From: Metabacillus kandeliae
Lineage (GTDB): Bacteria; Bacillota; Bacilli; Bacillales; Bacillaceae
Length of the DNA stretch: 64,000 nt
Assembly (NCBI RefSeq): GCF_021166585.1
Contig: NZ_JAJOZE010000003.1
Location: 124,001-188,000, forward strand
Direction of reading: 5' to 3'
Positions 8,832 to 17,204 of this stretch are shown one piece after another; the first letter of the stretch is position 1; each line of letters starts with the position of its first letter. Position numbers and translations under genes: made by a program. Under the pieces are notes generated by a model. That model was not told the DNA's origin, ran no database searches, and saw nothing but the letters and a program-made list of their open reading frames with translations.

Positions 8832-10766
8832 TCAGGAAATATTCTCAGCGAGCAAGCAGCTTAGCTGGTCATATGTTTTGCATTTAACTGCCTTCTGTAC
8901 CAGTTGGCTGTTATCGACTATTTTGATTAACATGTCATACATGTCCTGCAGATTGTCACTGCTGTTCCTTCCGACATTCAGCAGGCAGACGAATTGCACT
9001 CTGTTGCCTCCCCAGTCAATCGGATTCCGCAAGGTGCAGATTGTCCAAAAGCTCTCCTCTGTCTGCGGGGTCATCGGATGCGGGATGGCGACGAGGTTGC
9101 CGTAGCTTGTCGGGGACAGGGCTTCCCTTTCCAAAACAGCATTCAAATAATCTTCCGTGACAAAGCCCGCTGCATAGAGGTTGCTGCTTAAAAACCTCAA
9201 TACTTCATCCCGCTCCTGGAAGTCCTGATTCAGGAAAACAAGCGGCTTTCTCAGATAAAAAATGGCATGGCTGCTCCGTTCCTTGAGGGTGCTCTCAATC
9301 TTATCCAGATCGCTTTCTCCAAGAATCGTGTTCACCTGGATGACCGGCACCGGCAAATCATAGGGCACTGGAACAGTGCTGATGATAAAATCGATTTCAC
9401 TCAGTTCGGCTTTCGGCAGGTTGTAGTACGGCGTTGTGCCGGCAATTTCAATTTCGCGCGGAAACGCCGAGTGGATTTTCGACTCCAGCAGCCTTGCACT
9501 TCCGACGCCTGAGGCGCAGACAATCATGCATCTTTTTATCCCTTTTTGCCTTCTTTCCATCGCAGCGCCAATGTGCAGAGATAAGTAGCCGATTTCATGC
9601 TCGTTAATCTCCATATTCAGCTCCTGCTTGATCACAGCTCCTGCAATGACAGCTGCCTGAAAAGCCAGTGGGTAATTAGACTTTATGTCGTTCAGATAAG
9701 GATTTGGCAGATTGATCCCGTATCTTGACCTGTTAAGAGCCGGCTTGAGATGCAGGCTCATGGCTATAAATAGTTCTTTATCATGGTTGATCCCAATGTG
9801 AAGCTCTTCATTGATTCTGCCGACAATCTGGTTGATGAGAAGATAAAGGCAGCTGTCCATCATCCCCTGCATGTCCTGCTCGCTGAAATGAAGCTCTGAA
9901 ATAATTTTTGTCCCTAAAAGATGAATCGTGATATAGGCAATTTCCGCCGCTGGAAATTGGATGCTGTATATCTTTTCAAGTGAAAACACAATTTCTTCTG
10001 CAACCTTATATTGCTTGCGCTCTTTAAGATCATCCAGTTCTGCGGAAATCACGTTCACATAGTTCTTGTTTTGAATTCGCGTAATGGCAATGGCGATATG
10101 GATTAATAGATTGCTCAGGCCAATATCTGAAATTGTGATGCCATGCTCCTCTATATTTTTCAAAATCGTCGAGCGGATCGCTGTGATATCTTCTTTTGTG
10201 ATGCTCTCTATCCCAACCGTTTTCGGATCAAAATCGATTTCAAAGGTATTGAAAACATGATCTGCGATGCACAAGCGGATTTTAAACTCTTCCCCTTTGC
10301 ACCTTAATCCAAAATTCGGACGCTTTTCTAAAGTGATTCCGTAGGCGTGCAGAATTTCCTTCACATCGCGCAGGTCATTATTCAGAGTAGATTTGCTGAC
10401 GAACATTTCATCTGCAATATCATCAAGCTTGCTGTAGCCTTTCGCAAGCAGCAGCCGCTTTAGGAGGTAGTGGATGCGGTCTTTCGGTAGTGACGGAGTT
10501 TCCTCAGCCTCATCTTTTACGATTTCCTGAAGAAGCTTCCGGAACTTTCCGCTGTCTTCTATTTCAAGCTGAAAGCCGGTTCCTCTGATGGAATGAATCG
10601 AGGCGCCTGATTCTAAAATATAGGCATTCAGTTCTTTGATGTCGTTTCTAATCGTTCGCGATGTGACACCGATCAGCTTTGCTAAATACTCGCTAGTCAT
10701 CGGTGCTTCACTTCTCATTAATTCTCTTAAAATCGCGGCTGTGCGAGTATTTAACATGATTTTCAC
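8832..10766 (-). CDS. LicR-like PRD-containing transcriptional activator
   Basis: This 644-residue regulator has the full LicR/MtlR plan. An N-terminal winged helix-turn-helix pair lies at about 5-140. PRD1 has His223 and His282, and PRD2 has His339 and His398. A IIB-gat-like domain follows with Cys417 (MIVCASGVGSA), then a C-terminal IIA-like domain with His563 (VAIPHPM). Phosphorylation by HPr and PTS IIB at these sites sets activity, so it should switch on the beta-glucoside operon when sugar flows and glucose is absent. It is encoded upstream of, and with, the second IIB. All phosphorylation residues are present, so it looks functional. Confidence 0.93.
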   Translation of the reverse strand: MKIMLNTRTAAILRELMRSEAPMTSEYLAKLIGVTSRTIRNDIKELNAYILESGASIHSIRGTGFQLEIEDSGKFRKLLQEIVKDEAEETPSLPKDRIHYLLKRLLLAKGYSKLDDIADEMFVSKSTLNNDLRDVKEILHAYGITLEKRPNFGLRCKGEEFKIRLCIADHVFNTFEIDFDPKTVGIESITKEDITAIRSTILKNIEEHGITISDIGLSNLLIHIAIAITRIQNKNYVNVISAELDDLKERKQYKVAEEIVFSLEKIYSIQFPAAEIAYITIHLLGTKIISELHFSEQDMQGMMDSCLYLLINQIVGRINEELHIGINHDKELFIAMSLHLKPALNRSRYGINLPNPYLNDIKSNYPLAFQAAVIAGAVIKQELNMEINEHEIGYLSLHIGAAMERRQKGIKRCMIVCASGVGSARLLESKIHSAFPREIEIAGTTPYYNLPKAELSEIDFIISTVPVPYDLPVPVIQVNTILGESDLDKIESTLKERSSHAIFYLRKPLVFLNQDFQERDEVLRFLSSNLYAAGFVTEDYLNAVLEREALSPTSYGNLVAIPHPMTPQTEESFWTICTLRNPIDWGGNRVQFVCLLNVGRNSSDNLQDMYDMLIKIVDNSQLVQKAVKCKTYDQLSCLLAENIS

Positions 10767-10824
10767 TCCTTTAGCAGATTTCTAATTTTAGAGGGGGTTT
10801 AAAGGAATTGGCGGGGAGGAACCT

Positions 10825-10838
10825 ATAAAACGCTTACA
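10825..10838 (-). promoter_or_regulatory. Possible cre box upstream of the LicR-like gene
   Basis: ATAAAACGCTTACA keeps the CG core and the right arm of the cre pattern but misses the first two bases. It lies 59 bp upstream of the regulator start. Weak evidence on sequence alone. Confidence 0.4.
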
Positions 10839-10896
10839 TTAATTATAAACAAACTTGGCTTCATTTTGTCCTATACAATTCGTTCTAACAAAGCAG

Positions 10897-10928
10897 GAAA
10901 AAAGCTACCATAAAAATGATAGCTTCTT
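10897..10928 (-). terminator. Intrinsic terminator of the ROK-glycosidase operon
   Basis: Leftward RNA reads AAGCTATCAT, a short loop, ATGGTAGCTT, then UUUU. The arms pair over ten positions including a G-U pair. It lies about 35 bp after the glycosidase stop at 10961. Confidence 0.8.
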
Positions 10929-10960
10929 CTCCTAAAGGATACATGTCAAAGCTGCTTCTA

Positions 10961-12532
10961 TTATCGATTCCCCTTCAAATGAATGGCCTTTCCGCCGTCC
11001 AATGTGGTCAGCAGGACCATACCTTTAGATGGAAGTTTCACATCAATGCCCTTTTTCAGGTTGGCCTTCAGATTGGTTTTCTCCGGTACCGGGAATCCTT
11101 TAGAGTTTGTTGGTCTGTCGTTTTCAAAGTAATTATACTGGCTGAATCTTGCTGATGAAGCAGCGGTCGGAACCATCACTTTTATGGTTCTTGGCTTGTC
11201 TGAGTTGTTGACAACAACAAGGCTCATGTCGCTCTTTTTGCCGTGAGGGATAATGGCTGCTGTTGTTCTTACGCCTTCAAGGCCTGTTTCCGTTGTTCTG
11301 ACGATTTTCGAGCCTTTCGGGAAGTTGCGGGAAAGCAGTGACCATGTGTAAAACCATGGACGCAGTTTTTCATCATCCGGGTTGCCCATTTCAGCGCCAA
11401 GGGCGTTCCACATTCCCCAAACCTTCAATGTGCCTGGGCCTGGAGGAGTTGGATAATTATCGCCTGATACTCCTTCAAAACCGTTATTAATGTGCATGCT
11501 GTCTTCCAAGTCCCAACCGGTGATTCCGGACATGCCGGCTCTCATGGATTGAACGGTAAAGTCGGCCATGCTGACGCCATACCAATATTCCTTCACATTC
11601 GGCTGCTGGTCGCCATTTGTCCGTCCTGTAAAGACGCCTGCTTCTCCGAAGAAAAACTGCTTGTTTTTCCCATTCGGATCATTAGCTGTAATATAGCTTC
11701 TAAAAGGAGCCATCACTTTTTCGATTTCGCCATTCTGGATTTGGTCTGCATTGGCGTACCAGTGCGTATCATAGATGCCGATTTTATCTGACAACTGGTT
11801 CACCGATTTTGTGATCCACTCATTCTGGCCGGAGTTATCCGGACCGGAAATTTTCACTTTGCGGCTTAGCCCCTGCTTTTCAAGCTCATCGTGAAGATAG
11901 CCTATGCCTTTGCTCCATTTGTCATAATCTGCTGAAAAAGACCAGTCTCCATTTGGTTCATTCACATAGTTGAAATACTTAATATTTGTGTAGCCTTTCT
12001 TGTTGATCAGATGATTGAGGCTGTCTCCGATCAATTTTGCCCAGCGCGGATCGTCCTCCTGAATGTTGTATTGTCGCAGATGATCAAGACTGGAGTCTCT
12101 ATCAGAATTTGCTGCCGGGTCATCCCACTGTCCTAACAAAACAGGAATATCCTTTTTCTTTGCATAGTCTAATAGCTTATAAAGTTTCTGCATCCGTTTT
12201 GTGTTCCAATTATAAATCGGTCTTCCGTTTTTATCGTAGCCTTCAGTGTACCAATAGGCTCTGAACATCACGCGAAGGAAGGCCGGCTTTAAATAGTCCA
12301 CTCTTGAGGTAAGCGTTTTCCAATCTTCTTTAGAAAGATCGTACCATTCATGCGGATCCCACTGGACACCGATTCCCATATAATTTTTTATAAGAGTAAA
12401 ATTTGTATCAACGTAGGATGTTGCGTCCACACGCTTCGACTTTTTGGCGGCACTTACCGTATCAGCACTAACTCCACTGGTAAAAAGCAAAACAATGCAA
12501 GCAAAGATAAGAAAACTGAGCCTTTTTTTCAA
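10961..12532 (-). CDS. Secreted glycoside hydrolase (clan GH-A type)
   Basis: This 523-residue exported enzyme has a signal peptide at 1 to about 28 (charged MKKR, hydrophobic core, VSAD/VSAAK region). The catalytic domain resembles retaining GH-A beta/alpha barrels. Glu192 in YVNEPNG is the likely acid/base and Glu297 in FFFGEAG the likely nucleophile. A beta-rich C-terminal segment follows from about 415. It starts with TTG after AAGGAGG. It is 26 bp downstream of the ROK regulator, so the two form one operon, and the enzyme probably releases a sugar that the regulator senses. The exact glycosidase family (GH5- or GH39-like) and substrate cannot be set from sequence alone. Confidence 0.85.
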   Translation of the reverse strand: MKKRLSFLIFACIVLLFTSGVSADTVSAAKKSKRVDATSYVDTNFTLIKNYMGIGVQWDPHEWYDLSKEDWKTLTSRVDYLKPAFLRVMFRAYWYTEGYDKNGRPIYNWNTKRMQKLYKLLDYAKKKDIPVLLGQWDDPAANSDRDSSLDHLRQYNIQEDDPRWAKLIGDSLNHLINKKGYTNIKYFNYVNEPNGDWSFSADYDKWSKGIGYLHDELEKQGLSRKVKISGPDNSGQNEWITKSVNQLSDKIGIYDTHWYANADQIQNGEIEKVMAPFRSYITANDPNGKNKQFFFGEAGVFTGRTNGDQQPNVKEYWYGVSMADFTVQSMRAGMSGITGWDLEDSMHINNGFEGVSGDNYPTPPGPGTLKVWGMWNALGAEMGNPDDEKLRPWFYTWSLLSRNFPKGSKIVRTTETGLEGVRTTAAIIPHGKKSDMSLVVVNNSDKPRTIKVMVPTAASSARFSQYNYFENDRPTNSKGFPVPEKTNLKANLKKGIDVKLPSKGMVLLTTLDGGKAIHLKGNR

Positions 12533-12558
12533 TGTTCTTCCTCCTTGTTTTTTAGCAC

Positions 12559-13788
12559 TTATTTTGACAGTGAGTAAAACGTTTCATGAATGGCGCGTGC
12601 AGCAGCGCCCAGCACGACTCCATGGCTGAGGTCAGAAACGGAAACAGGGGTTTTCTTTCCGTTGTATCCAATCACATGCGACCGCAAAGACTCTCGGACA
12701 CTTTCCATGAAAATCGGATGAGAGGCCCCTGCCTTTCCGCCAATAATAATTTCGTCAGGCGCAAATAAATTCACTAGATTAGAAGCGCCAATCCCGAGAA
12801 ATTGTCCCGCTTCTCTCAGCACTTTTTCAGCTGTAAAAGAACCCCTTTTTAACGCAGACACAATATCTTGGATTTTCATAGACTCTTCAGGAAAAAGAAG
12901 CCTTTCACGCTCAGGAGCTGTTTTTAGTTCATTCTGCACTTTATTGATAATCACAGGCAGAGAGCAAAACGTCTCAAGACAGCCGTAATTTCCGCAATAG
13001 CATCTCTCACCAAATACATGAATAGTAGAATGTCCAATTTCCCCTGCTTCTCCGTAAGTACCGCGATAAATGCCATTGCGCAGGATGATACCGCTTCCAA
13101 TTCCAACATCAGCAAACAAGAAAATAAAGTTCTCAACGTTCTTCCCTGCTCCAAACCACTTTTCCGCAAGAGCACCGCAGTTCGCATCGTTTTCAATGGT
13201 TACCTCATACTCCAGCACTTCCTCCAAACGTTCCTTCAGAGGAATGCCCTCGGCTCCGTAAAAGTTGGGCGGTGAAATCCGGCCATCCGGAGATTCATTG
13301 AGCGGTCCCGGCAAACCGACCCCGACTCCAAAGATGAGCTGAGAGTCCACACCCGAATCAGCAACAACCTGACTGACGAGCTTTCCCACCTCCATGATTA
13401 ACTGATCTATAGACAAATCAAGCGCCGTTTCTTTCTCTCTGAATGAAAGTATCTTCCCGTCCAGGTTCGTCACAGCTGCCCTGATGGCATTTCTGCCTAA
13501 CTCAACACCTGCAGCATACGAGCAATTCTCATTAAAAGCGACTAAAATCGGGCGCCGTCCACCATTCGAAGTGCCAAAGCCCTTCTCCACTAAAATGTTC
13601 CCATCGATCAGCTTTTCTATGATTCTCGTCATAGTAGGCTGCGGAATCCCCATCGCCTCAGAAAGCTCCACCCTGGACATTGGACCTTTCTCCCGTATAC
13701 ACTGAACAACCTTTTTCGCATTTCCATTTTGAATATCCTGCAGCATCTTCAACAATTCTCTCACCGGCTTCATTAAAGAATATTTCAC
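12559..13788 (-). CDS. ROK-family (NagC/XylR) transcriptional regulator
   Basis: This repressor-like protein has up to 409 residues. An N-terminal winged helix (SRVELSEAMGIPQPTMTRII, about 39-58) binds DNA, and the ROK domain follows. ATP-fold motifs include GVELGRNAIRAAV and GVGVGLPGP, and the zinc site is CYCGNYGCLE (ROK pattern CxCGxxGCxE). The retained sugar-kinase-like site suggests sugar binding. The frame starts with GTG at 13788 without a ribosome site. The predicted transcription start falls almost on this codon, so translation is either leaderless or starts at internal ATGs (13773 or 13746). It heads an operon with the secreted glycosidase. Confidence 0.9.
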   Translation of the reverse strand: MKYSLMKPVRELLKMLQDIQNGNAKKVVQCIREKGPMSRVELSEAMGIPQPTMTRIIEKLIDGNILVEKGFGTSNGGRRPILVAFNENCSYAAGVELGRNAIRAAVTNLDGKILSFREKETALDLSIDQLIMEVGKLVSQVVADSGVDSQLIFGVGVGLPGPLNESPDGRISPPNFYGAEGIPLKERLEEVLEYEVTIENDANCGALAEKWFGAGKNVENFIFLFADVGIGSGIILRNGIYRGTYGEAGEIGHSTIHVFGERCYCGNYGCLETFCSLPVIINKVQNELKTAPERERLLFPEESMKIQDIVSALKRGSFTAEKVLREAGQFLGIGASNLVNLFAPDEIIIGGKAGASHPIFMESVRESLRSHVIGYNGKKTPVSVSDLSHGVVLGAAARAIHETFYSLSK

Positions 13789-13792
13789 TGTT

Positions 13793-13821
13793 ATTATATG
13801 AAAGCGCTAACTTAATTTCAA
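13793..13821 (-). promoter_or_regulatory. Sigma-A promoter with a cre box filling its spacer
   Basis: Leftward reading gives -35 TTGAAA (13816-13821), a 17-bp spacer, and a consensus -10 TATAAT (13793-13798). The cre box TGAAAGCGCTAACT occupies 13799-13812, that is, within the spacer next to the -10. CcpA binding there should block RNA polymerase directly. The predicted start site is at or within a few bases of the ROK gene GTG. Confidence 0.8.
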
Positions 13822-13919
13822 GATGAAAGTTATGAATTTTCAGAATTAGATCTTTTGGGGTGAGGCTTTGGTCGCTGTGTGTAAGCTTTTTAAATTGAGC
13901 CAGTTGCTAATATTAAAAA

Positions 13920-13946
13920 GAAGCACGAGAACCGTCCCCATGCTTT
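13920..13946 (-). repeat. 27-bp REP hairpin, copy 6
   Basis: This is a co-oriented copy with A5 before it on the plus strand (U5 after the hairpin in leftward RNA). The last base is T instead of C. Directly after it, to 13995, an in-frame stretch ending EQELKKVIDKIKRD and a TGA looks like the end of a lost gene. Confidence 0.8.
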
Positions 13947-14021
13947 ATTCGAACAAGAACTTAAAAAAGTGATTGATAAGATTAAAAGAGATTGATTTTT
14001 ACTTTGGAATTATTTAAAAAA

Positions 14022-14048
14022 GAAGCACGAGAACCGTCCCCATGCTTC
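14022..14048 (-). repeat. 27-bp REP hairpin, copy 7
   Basis: This copy lies 29 bp beyond the GntP permease stop, in the orientation that gives hairpin plus U6 in the permease transcript, so it is a plausible terminator for the sugar-acid operon. Confidence 0.85.
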
Positions 14049-14050
14049 CC

Positions 14051-14069
14051 GAGAACAGACCCATGCTTC
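14051..14069 (-). repeat. Partial REP copy
   Basis: GAGAACAGACCCATGCTTC is a right-half repeat directly after copy 7, with an altered core and no left arm. It lies 8 bp from the permease stop. It could be a remnant of a copy or of slippage. Confidence 0.6.
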
Positions 14070-14076
14070 CTCCTTC

Positions 14077-15402
14077 CTAAACAAACAAATCCAAAATTAA
14101 AGTAAACCCAAAAGCCACAAACGAGAGGATCGTTTCCATCACCGTCCAAGTCTTAAACGTTTCTTTCACAGTCAACCCCATGTACTCCTTCACAAGCCAA
14201 AACCCTGCATCGTTTACATGAGATAGCATAAGCGATCCTGCGCCAGTAGCAATAACGAGCAGTTCGAGATTAACTCCTGACATATGCGCCACAACCGGTG
14301 AGACGATGCCGGCTGCTGTAGTTAAAGCGACGGTTGCTGAGCCTGTTGCTACCCGGATCAGTCCCGCTACTAAGAAAGCTAGCACAATCGGTGAGAGGGA
14401 GAGTTGTTCGGACATTTGAGCGATAGCATCTCCTACTCCGCTTTCGATCAGGATTTGTTTGAATCCGCCGCCTGCTCCAATGATTAGGATGATTGAAGCC
14501 AGTGGCAGAAGGCATTCTTCTGTCAGTTTTTTGATCAGTGTTCTGTCCATTCCTTGGCGGTAGCCTAAGAAGAAATAGGCGGCGAAACAAGAGATGAGCA
14601 AGGCAATAACAGGACTTCCGATGAAGAGCAGGAATTTCTCAAAGCCTGCCGGCATGGATAGATACGGAGCTACAAGTGTCAAGAGCATCAGGATGACTGG
14701 AAGCAAAATGATCGCAAACGAAGTGCCTGTTCCTGGCAGTTGGTTAATTTTTGTTTCTACTCGAACGATGGTCGGTTCTCCTTCAGGCTTTACACGTTTG
14801 TGAATCCATTTGGAGAACAGCGGACCTGCGATGATGGCTGTTGGAAACGCGATGATGAGTGAGTAGAGAAGAACATGTCCAAGATTGGCTTTATAAATGC
14901 CGATCGCCGTCATAGCGCCTGGATGCGGCGGCACCAATCCGTGAACGATGGACAAGCCGGCAAGCACCGGAATACCGATCAGCAGGATATTCTGTTTCGC
15001 CGTTTTGCGGATGGCGATCACAAGCGGGAGCAAGATCACGAGCCCTACTTCGAAAAAGACAGGGATCCCAATAATGAATCCGGAGAGCAGCATCGCCCAT
15101 GGCATGTTTTTCTTCCCGAATTTTTTGATGAAAAATTCGGCTACCTGCATTCCAGCACCAGAGTCAGACATCATTTTGCCGAGAATTGTTCCCAGAGCCA
15201 AAATTCCAATCAAATGGCCAAGAACGGCCCCTACCCCTGTTTCATAGGCACCGACAATTTTGTCCAATGGAACGCCGGAAAAAATCGCTAAAAACAAGCC
15301 AGCAACAGTTAAACTGATAAACGCGTGCCATTTCCACCATGAAACCCCTAAAATAACAATAATAATCGCGACGACTGTAATTCCCATTAAATAGAGCGTC
15401 AT
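14077..15402 (-). CDS. GntP-family gluconate/sugar-acid permease
   Basis: This 441-residue membrane symporter of the Gnt family has about 12-14 hydrophobic segments. It includes the characteristic GVVPPHPG-like loop (here HGLVPPHPGAMTAIGIYKA) and a conserved HVNDAGFWLVKEY stretch near the C-terminus. It imports gluconate or a related sugar acid with protons. It is the last gene of the dga-like operon. It is separated from the GntR gene by a cre box and a terminator-like hairpin, so its expression may be tuned separately. The operon partners suggest an amino sugar acid or 2-keto-3-deoxy acid as substrate rather than plain gluconate. Confidence 0.92.
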   Translation of the reverse strand: MTLYLMGITVVAIIIVILGVSWWKWHAFISLTVAGLFLAIFSGVPLDKIVGAYETGVGAVLGHLIGILALGTILGKMMSDSGAGMQVAEFFIKKFGKKNMPWAMLLSGFIIGIPVFFEVGLVILLPLVIAIRKTAKQNILLIGIPVLAGLSIVHGLVPPHPGAMTAIGIYKANLGHVLLYSLIIAFPTAIIAGPLFSKWIHKRVKPEGEPTIVRVETKINQLPGTGTSFAIILLPVILMLLTLVAPYLSMPAGFEKFLLFIGSPVIALLISCFAAYFFLGYRQGMDRTLIKKLTEECLLPLASIILIIGAGGGFKQILIESGVGDAIAQMSEQLSLSPIVLAFLVAGLIRVATGSATVALTTAAGIVSPVVAHMSGVNLELLVIATGAGSLMLSHVNDAGFWLVKEYMGLTVKETFKTWTVMETILSFVAFGFTLILDLFV

Positions 15403-15418
15403 TTTCCCATCCCCTTCT

Positions 15419-15432
15419 AGTAAACGCTTACA
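15419..15432 (-). promoter_or_regulatory. cre box upstream of gntP-like gene
   Basis: Leftward TGTAAGCGTTTACT matches the cre consensus except for the final base. It sits 17 bp upstream of the permease ATG, between it and the GntR gene, so CcpA could act as a roadblock or control an internal promoter. Confidence 0.7.
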
Positions 15433-15440
15433 AATTATTT

Positions 15441-15470
15441 AAAAACAAATGATTCTTAAATAGAATCATT
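15441..15470 (-). terminator. Intergenic hairpin overlapping the gntR stop codon
   Basis: Leftward RNA forms AATGATTC, a seven-base loop, GAATCATT, then UGUUUUU. The stem covers the stop codon of the GntR gene (15456). It could act as a partial terminator that lowers permease expression relative to the enzymes. Confidence 0.6.
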
Positions 15471-16175
15471 GTAATTCACCACATAATTGTGCTTGTCAGA
15501 ATTGTAATAGCCAACACTGTATTCAACGATTCTCCCGGATTCATCCCGCGAACGGCGAATTCTCTTCAACAGCGCTGTTTGATCCTCAAGCTTTAAAGCA
15601 TCCGCAGCCTGCGCCGGAGCGATCGCAGCCCCAAATTCATCCTGAAAGCTTTCCAGCTTGATGCTGTTTTCCTCTAAAAACCGATAGAGTGAATTGATCT
15701 GCAGTTCTTCGACTTCTTTTTCCGGCAGATTGATAGATAAGTAGTGTGAAAAATAGATATACGGCTCGTTATTCAAAAAATAGATCCGCTCTATTTTGAT
15801 GCAGTTTTCTCCTGACAAAGGAATCCCGCCAGCCTCTTCCGGCCATTTCGCTTTTTGTATGCTCAGGATCTGCTTTGTCATGTGATGGCCTTCTTCTACT
15901 AAAAGCTCTGTGAACCGCTTCCCCTTTGACAGCTTTGTTTTTGAAACATTGGCAATAACCGTTGTGCCGATCCCGCTTTTCTTTTCAACAAACCCCTCTA
16001 TAGCAAGCTCTTTAATTGCGTTCCGAATCGTAATTTTGCTTACCCCGAATTCCGCTTCAAGCTGCGGCTCTGACGGAATAATGCTATGGATCGGATACAC
16101 CCCGTGCAGGATGCGGTCCTTCATGATTTCTTTTATCTGCAGGTAAAGAGGACCCTTATTTCTGCTTACGTTCAT
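15456..16175 (-). CDS. GntR-family regulator with UTRA ligand domain
   Basis: This 239-residue regulator has a winged helix domain at about 1-75 (SEPQLEAEFGVSKITIRNAI) and a UTRA effector-binding domain at about 90-235. It probably represses the operon until a sugar-acid intermediate binds. It is the fifth gene of the operon it likely controls, 15 bp after the kinase. The perfect 12-bp palindrome upstream of the first gene (20222-20233) is a candidate operator. Confidence 0.92.
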   Translation of the reverse strand: MNVSRNKGPLYLQIKEIMKDRILHGVYPIHSIIPSEPQLEAEFGVSKITIRNAIKELAIEGFVEKKSGIGTTVIANVSKTKLSKGKRFTELLVEEGHHMTKQILSIQKAKWPEEAGGIPLSGENCIKIERIYFLNNEPYIYFSHYLSINLPEKEVEELQINSLYRFLEENSIKLESFQDEFGAAIAPAQAADALKLEDQTALLKRIRRSRDESGRIVEYSVGYYNSDKHNYVVNYNDSI

Positions 16176-16190
16176 GACTCTATCTCCTGT

Positions 16191-17204
16191 CTATCTCTTA
16201 ATATCACCCGTCATCCCCTGCATGGCTGCTAGGATGTCCGCTTCTGACGCCATCGGTGTATCGCCCGCAATCGTGCAGGCAAGCATGCCGGCTGCAGCGG
16301 CAAATTCAACGGTTTTTTTCGGTGAAAAATCTGAAAGCTCTCCATGGAGAATGGCGCTTGCAAAGGCATCGCCGGCTCCTATTCGATCATACACGGAAAA
16401 GGAGATCTTTTCAGAAAAAGAGAACGCAGCGTTCTTGTACAGGTATCCTTGCAGGGAGTGCGTGTTATCAGGGTTAATGCCTCTATGTGTGCCGGCGATA
16501 ACTGCAATCCTATAGCGTTCAGCTGCCAGGGGAATCAGCTCCTGCAGCTGTTCTTCTTTAGAGACTGCCTCTGTTTCCATTCCCAAAATATGAAGGGCAT
16601 CCTTCTCATTCATAAACACAACATCTGCTAAAGAAAGCATGTCCTCATAATGCTGTTTTGCACCGATGTATCCCTCTTCCCATAGTGACGGGCGGTAATT
16701 GCAGTCAAAGCAGACAAGTCCGCCTTTCGCCTTCACCTTACGGGCGAGTTCTTTCATTGTATGGCGCACTCCATCCGTCATCGCAAGTGCAATACCGCAG
16801 CAATGAAGCACATCCGTATTTTCGGTAATGGCGTCCAAGTCATAAGCAGTTGAAGGAGCCGTGTTAAAGCTGCTTTCCAGCCGGTTTGTATACGTCACCC
16901 GGCTTGCCCGCTGCCCGAAGCCGTTTTCCAGAAAATACAGCCCTATGTATTTGCCGCCTTTGCTAATGAACTGCCGGCTGATGCCAAGCCGCTGCAAAAA
17001 GGAAAAGGCAGCTTCTCCAATCGGGTTATCCGGCAGTCTTGTGGCCAAAAAGCCTTCATGGCCAAGCTTTGTCATTGCGGAAACCACATTCACTCCTGTT
17101 CCGGAAAACGTGTATTGCAGCGTGCCTGCTTGCGTGAGCAGTTCATAGCCCGGTACCTGCAGGCGCATCATCACTTCCCCGAACGCCGTGATTTTTTTAG
17201 GCAT
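16191..17204 (-). CDS. PfkB-family sugar kinase, 2-keto-3-deoxygluconate kinase-like
   Basis: This ribokinase-fold kinase of about 337 residues has the PfkB signature GAGDAFASAILHG near residue 275, containing the catalytic Asp, and the N-terminal GEVMMRLQVPG stretch typical of KdgK. It would phosphorylate the imported sugar acid or its dehydration product to the 6-phosphate used by the aldolase next door. I prefer the ATG at 17204 (MPKKITAFGEV); a TTG at 17213 is in frame, but neither has a strong ribosome site. It overlaps the aldolase gene by 8 bp, which suggests translational coupling. Confidence 0.88.
   Translation of the reverse strand: MPKKITAFGEVMMRLQVPGYELLTQAGTLQYTFSGTGVNVVSAMTKLGHEGFLATRLPDNPIGEAAFSFLQRLGISRQFISKGGKYIGLYFLENGFGQRASRVTYTNRLESSFNTAPSTAYDLDAITENTDVLHCCGIALAMTDGVRHTMKELARKVKAKGGLVCFDCNYRPSLWEEGYIGAKQHYEDMLSLADVVFMNEKDALHILGMETEAVSKEEQLQELIPLAAERYRIAVIAGTHRGINPDNTHSLQGYLYKNAAFSFSEKISFSVYDRIGAGDAFASAILHGELSDFSPKKTVEFAAAAGMLACTIAGDTPMASEADILAAMQGMTGDIKR

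Noticed and set aside
13943-13995. Gene remnant EQELKKVIDKIKRD after REP copy 6
   Set aside because: It reads like a C-terminal helix end but is only about 17 codons; not enough to call a pseudogene.
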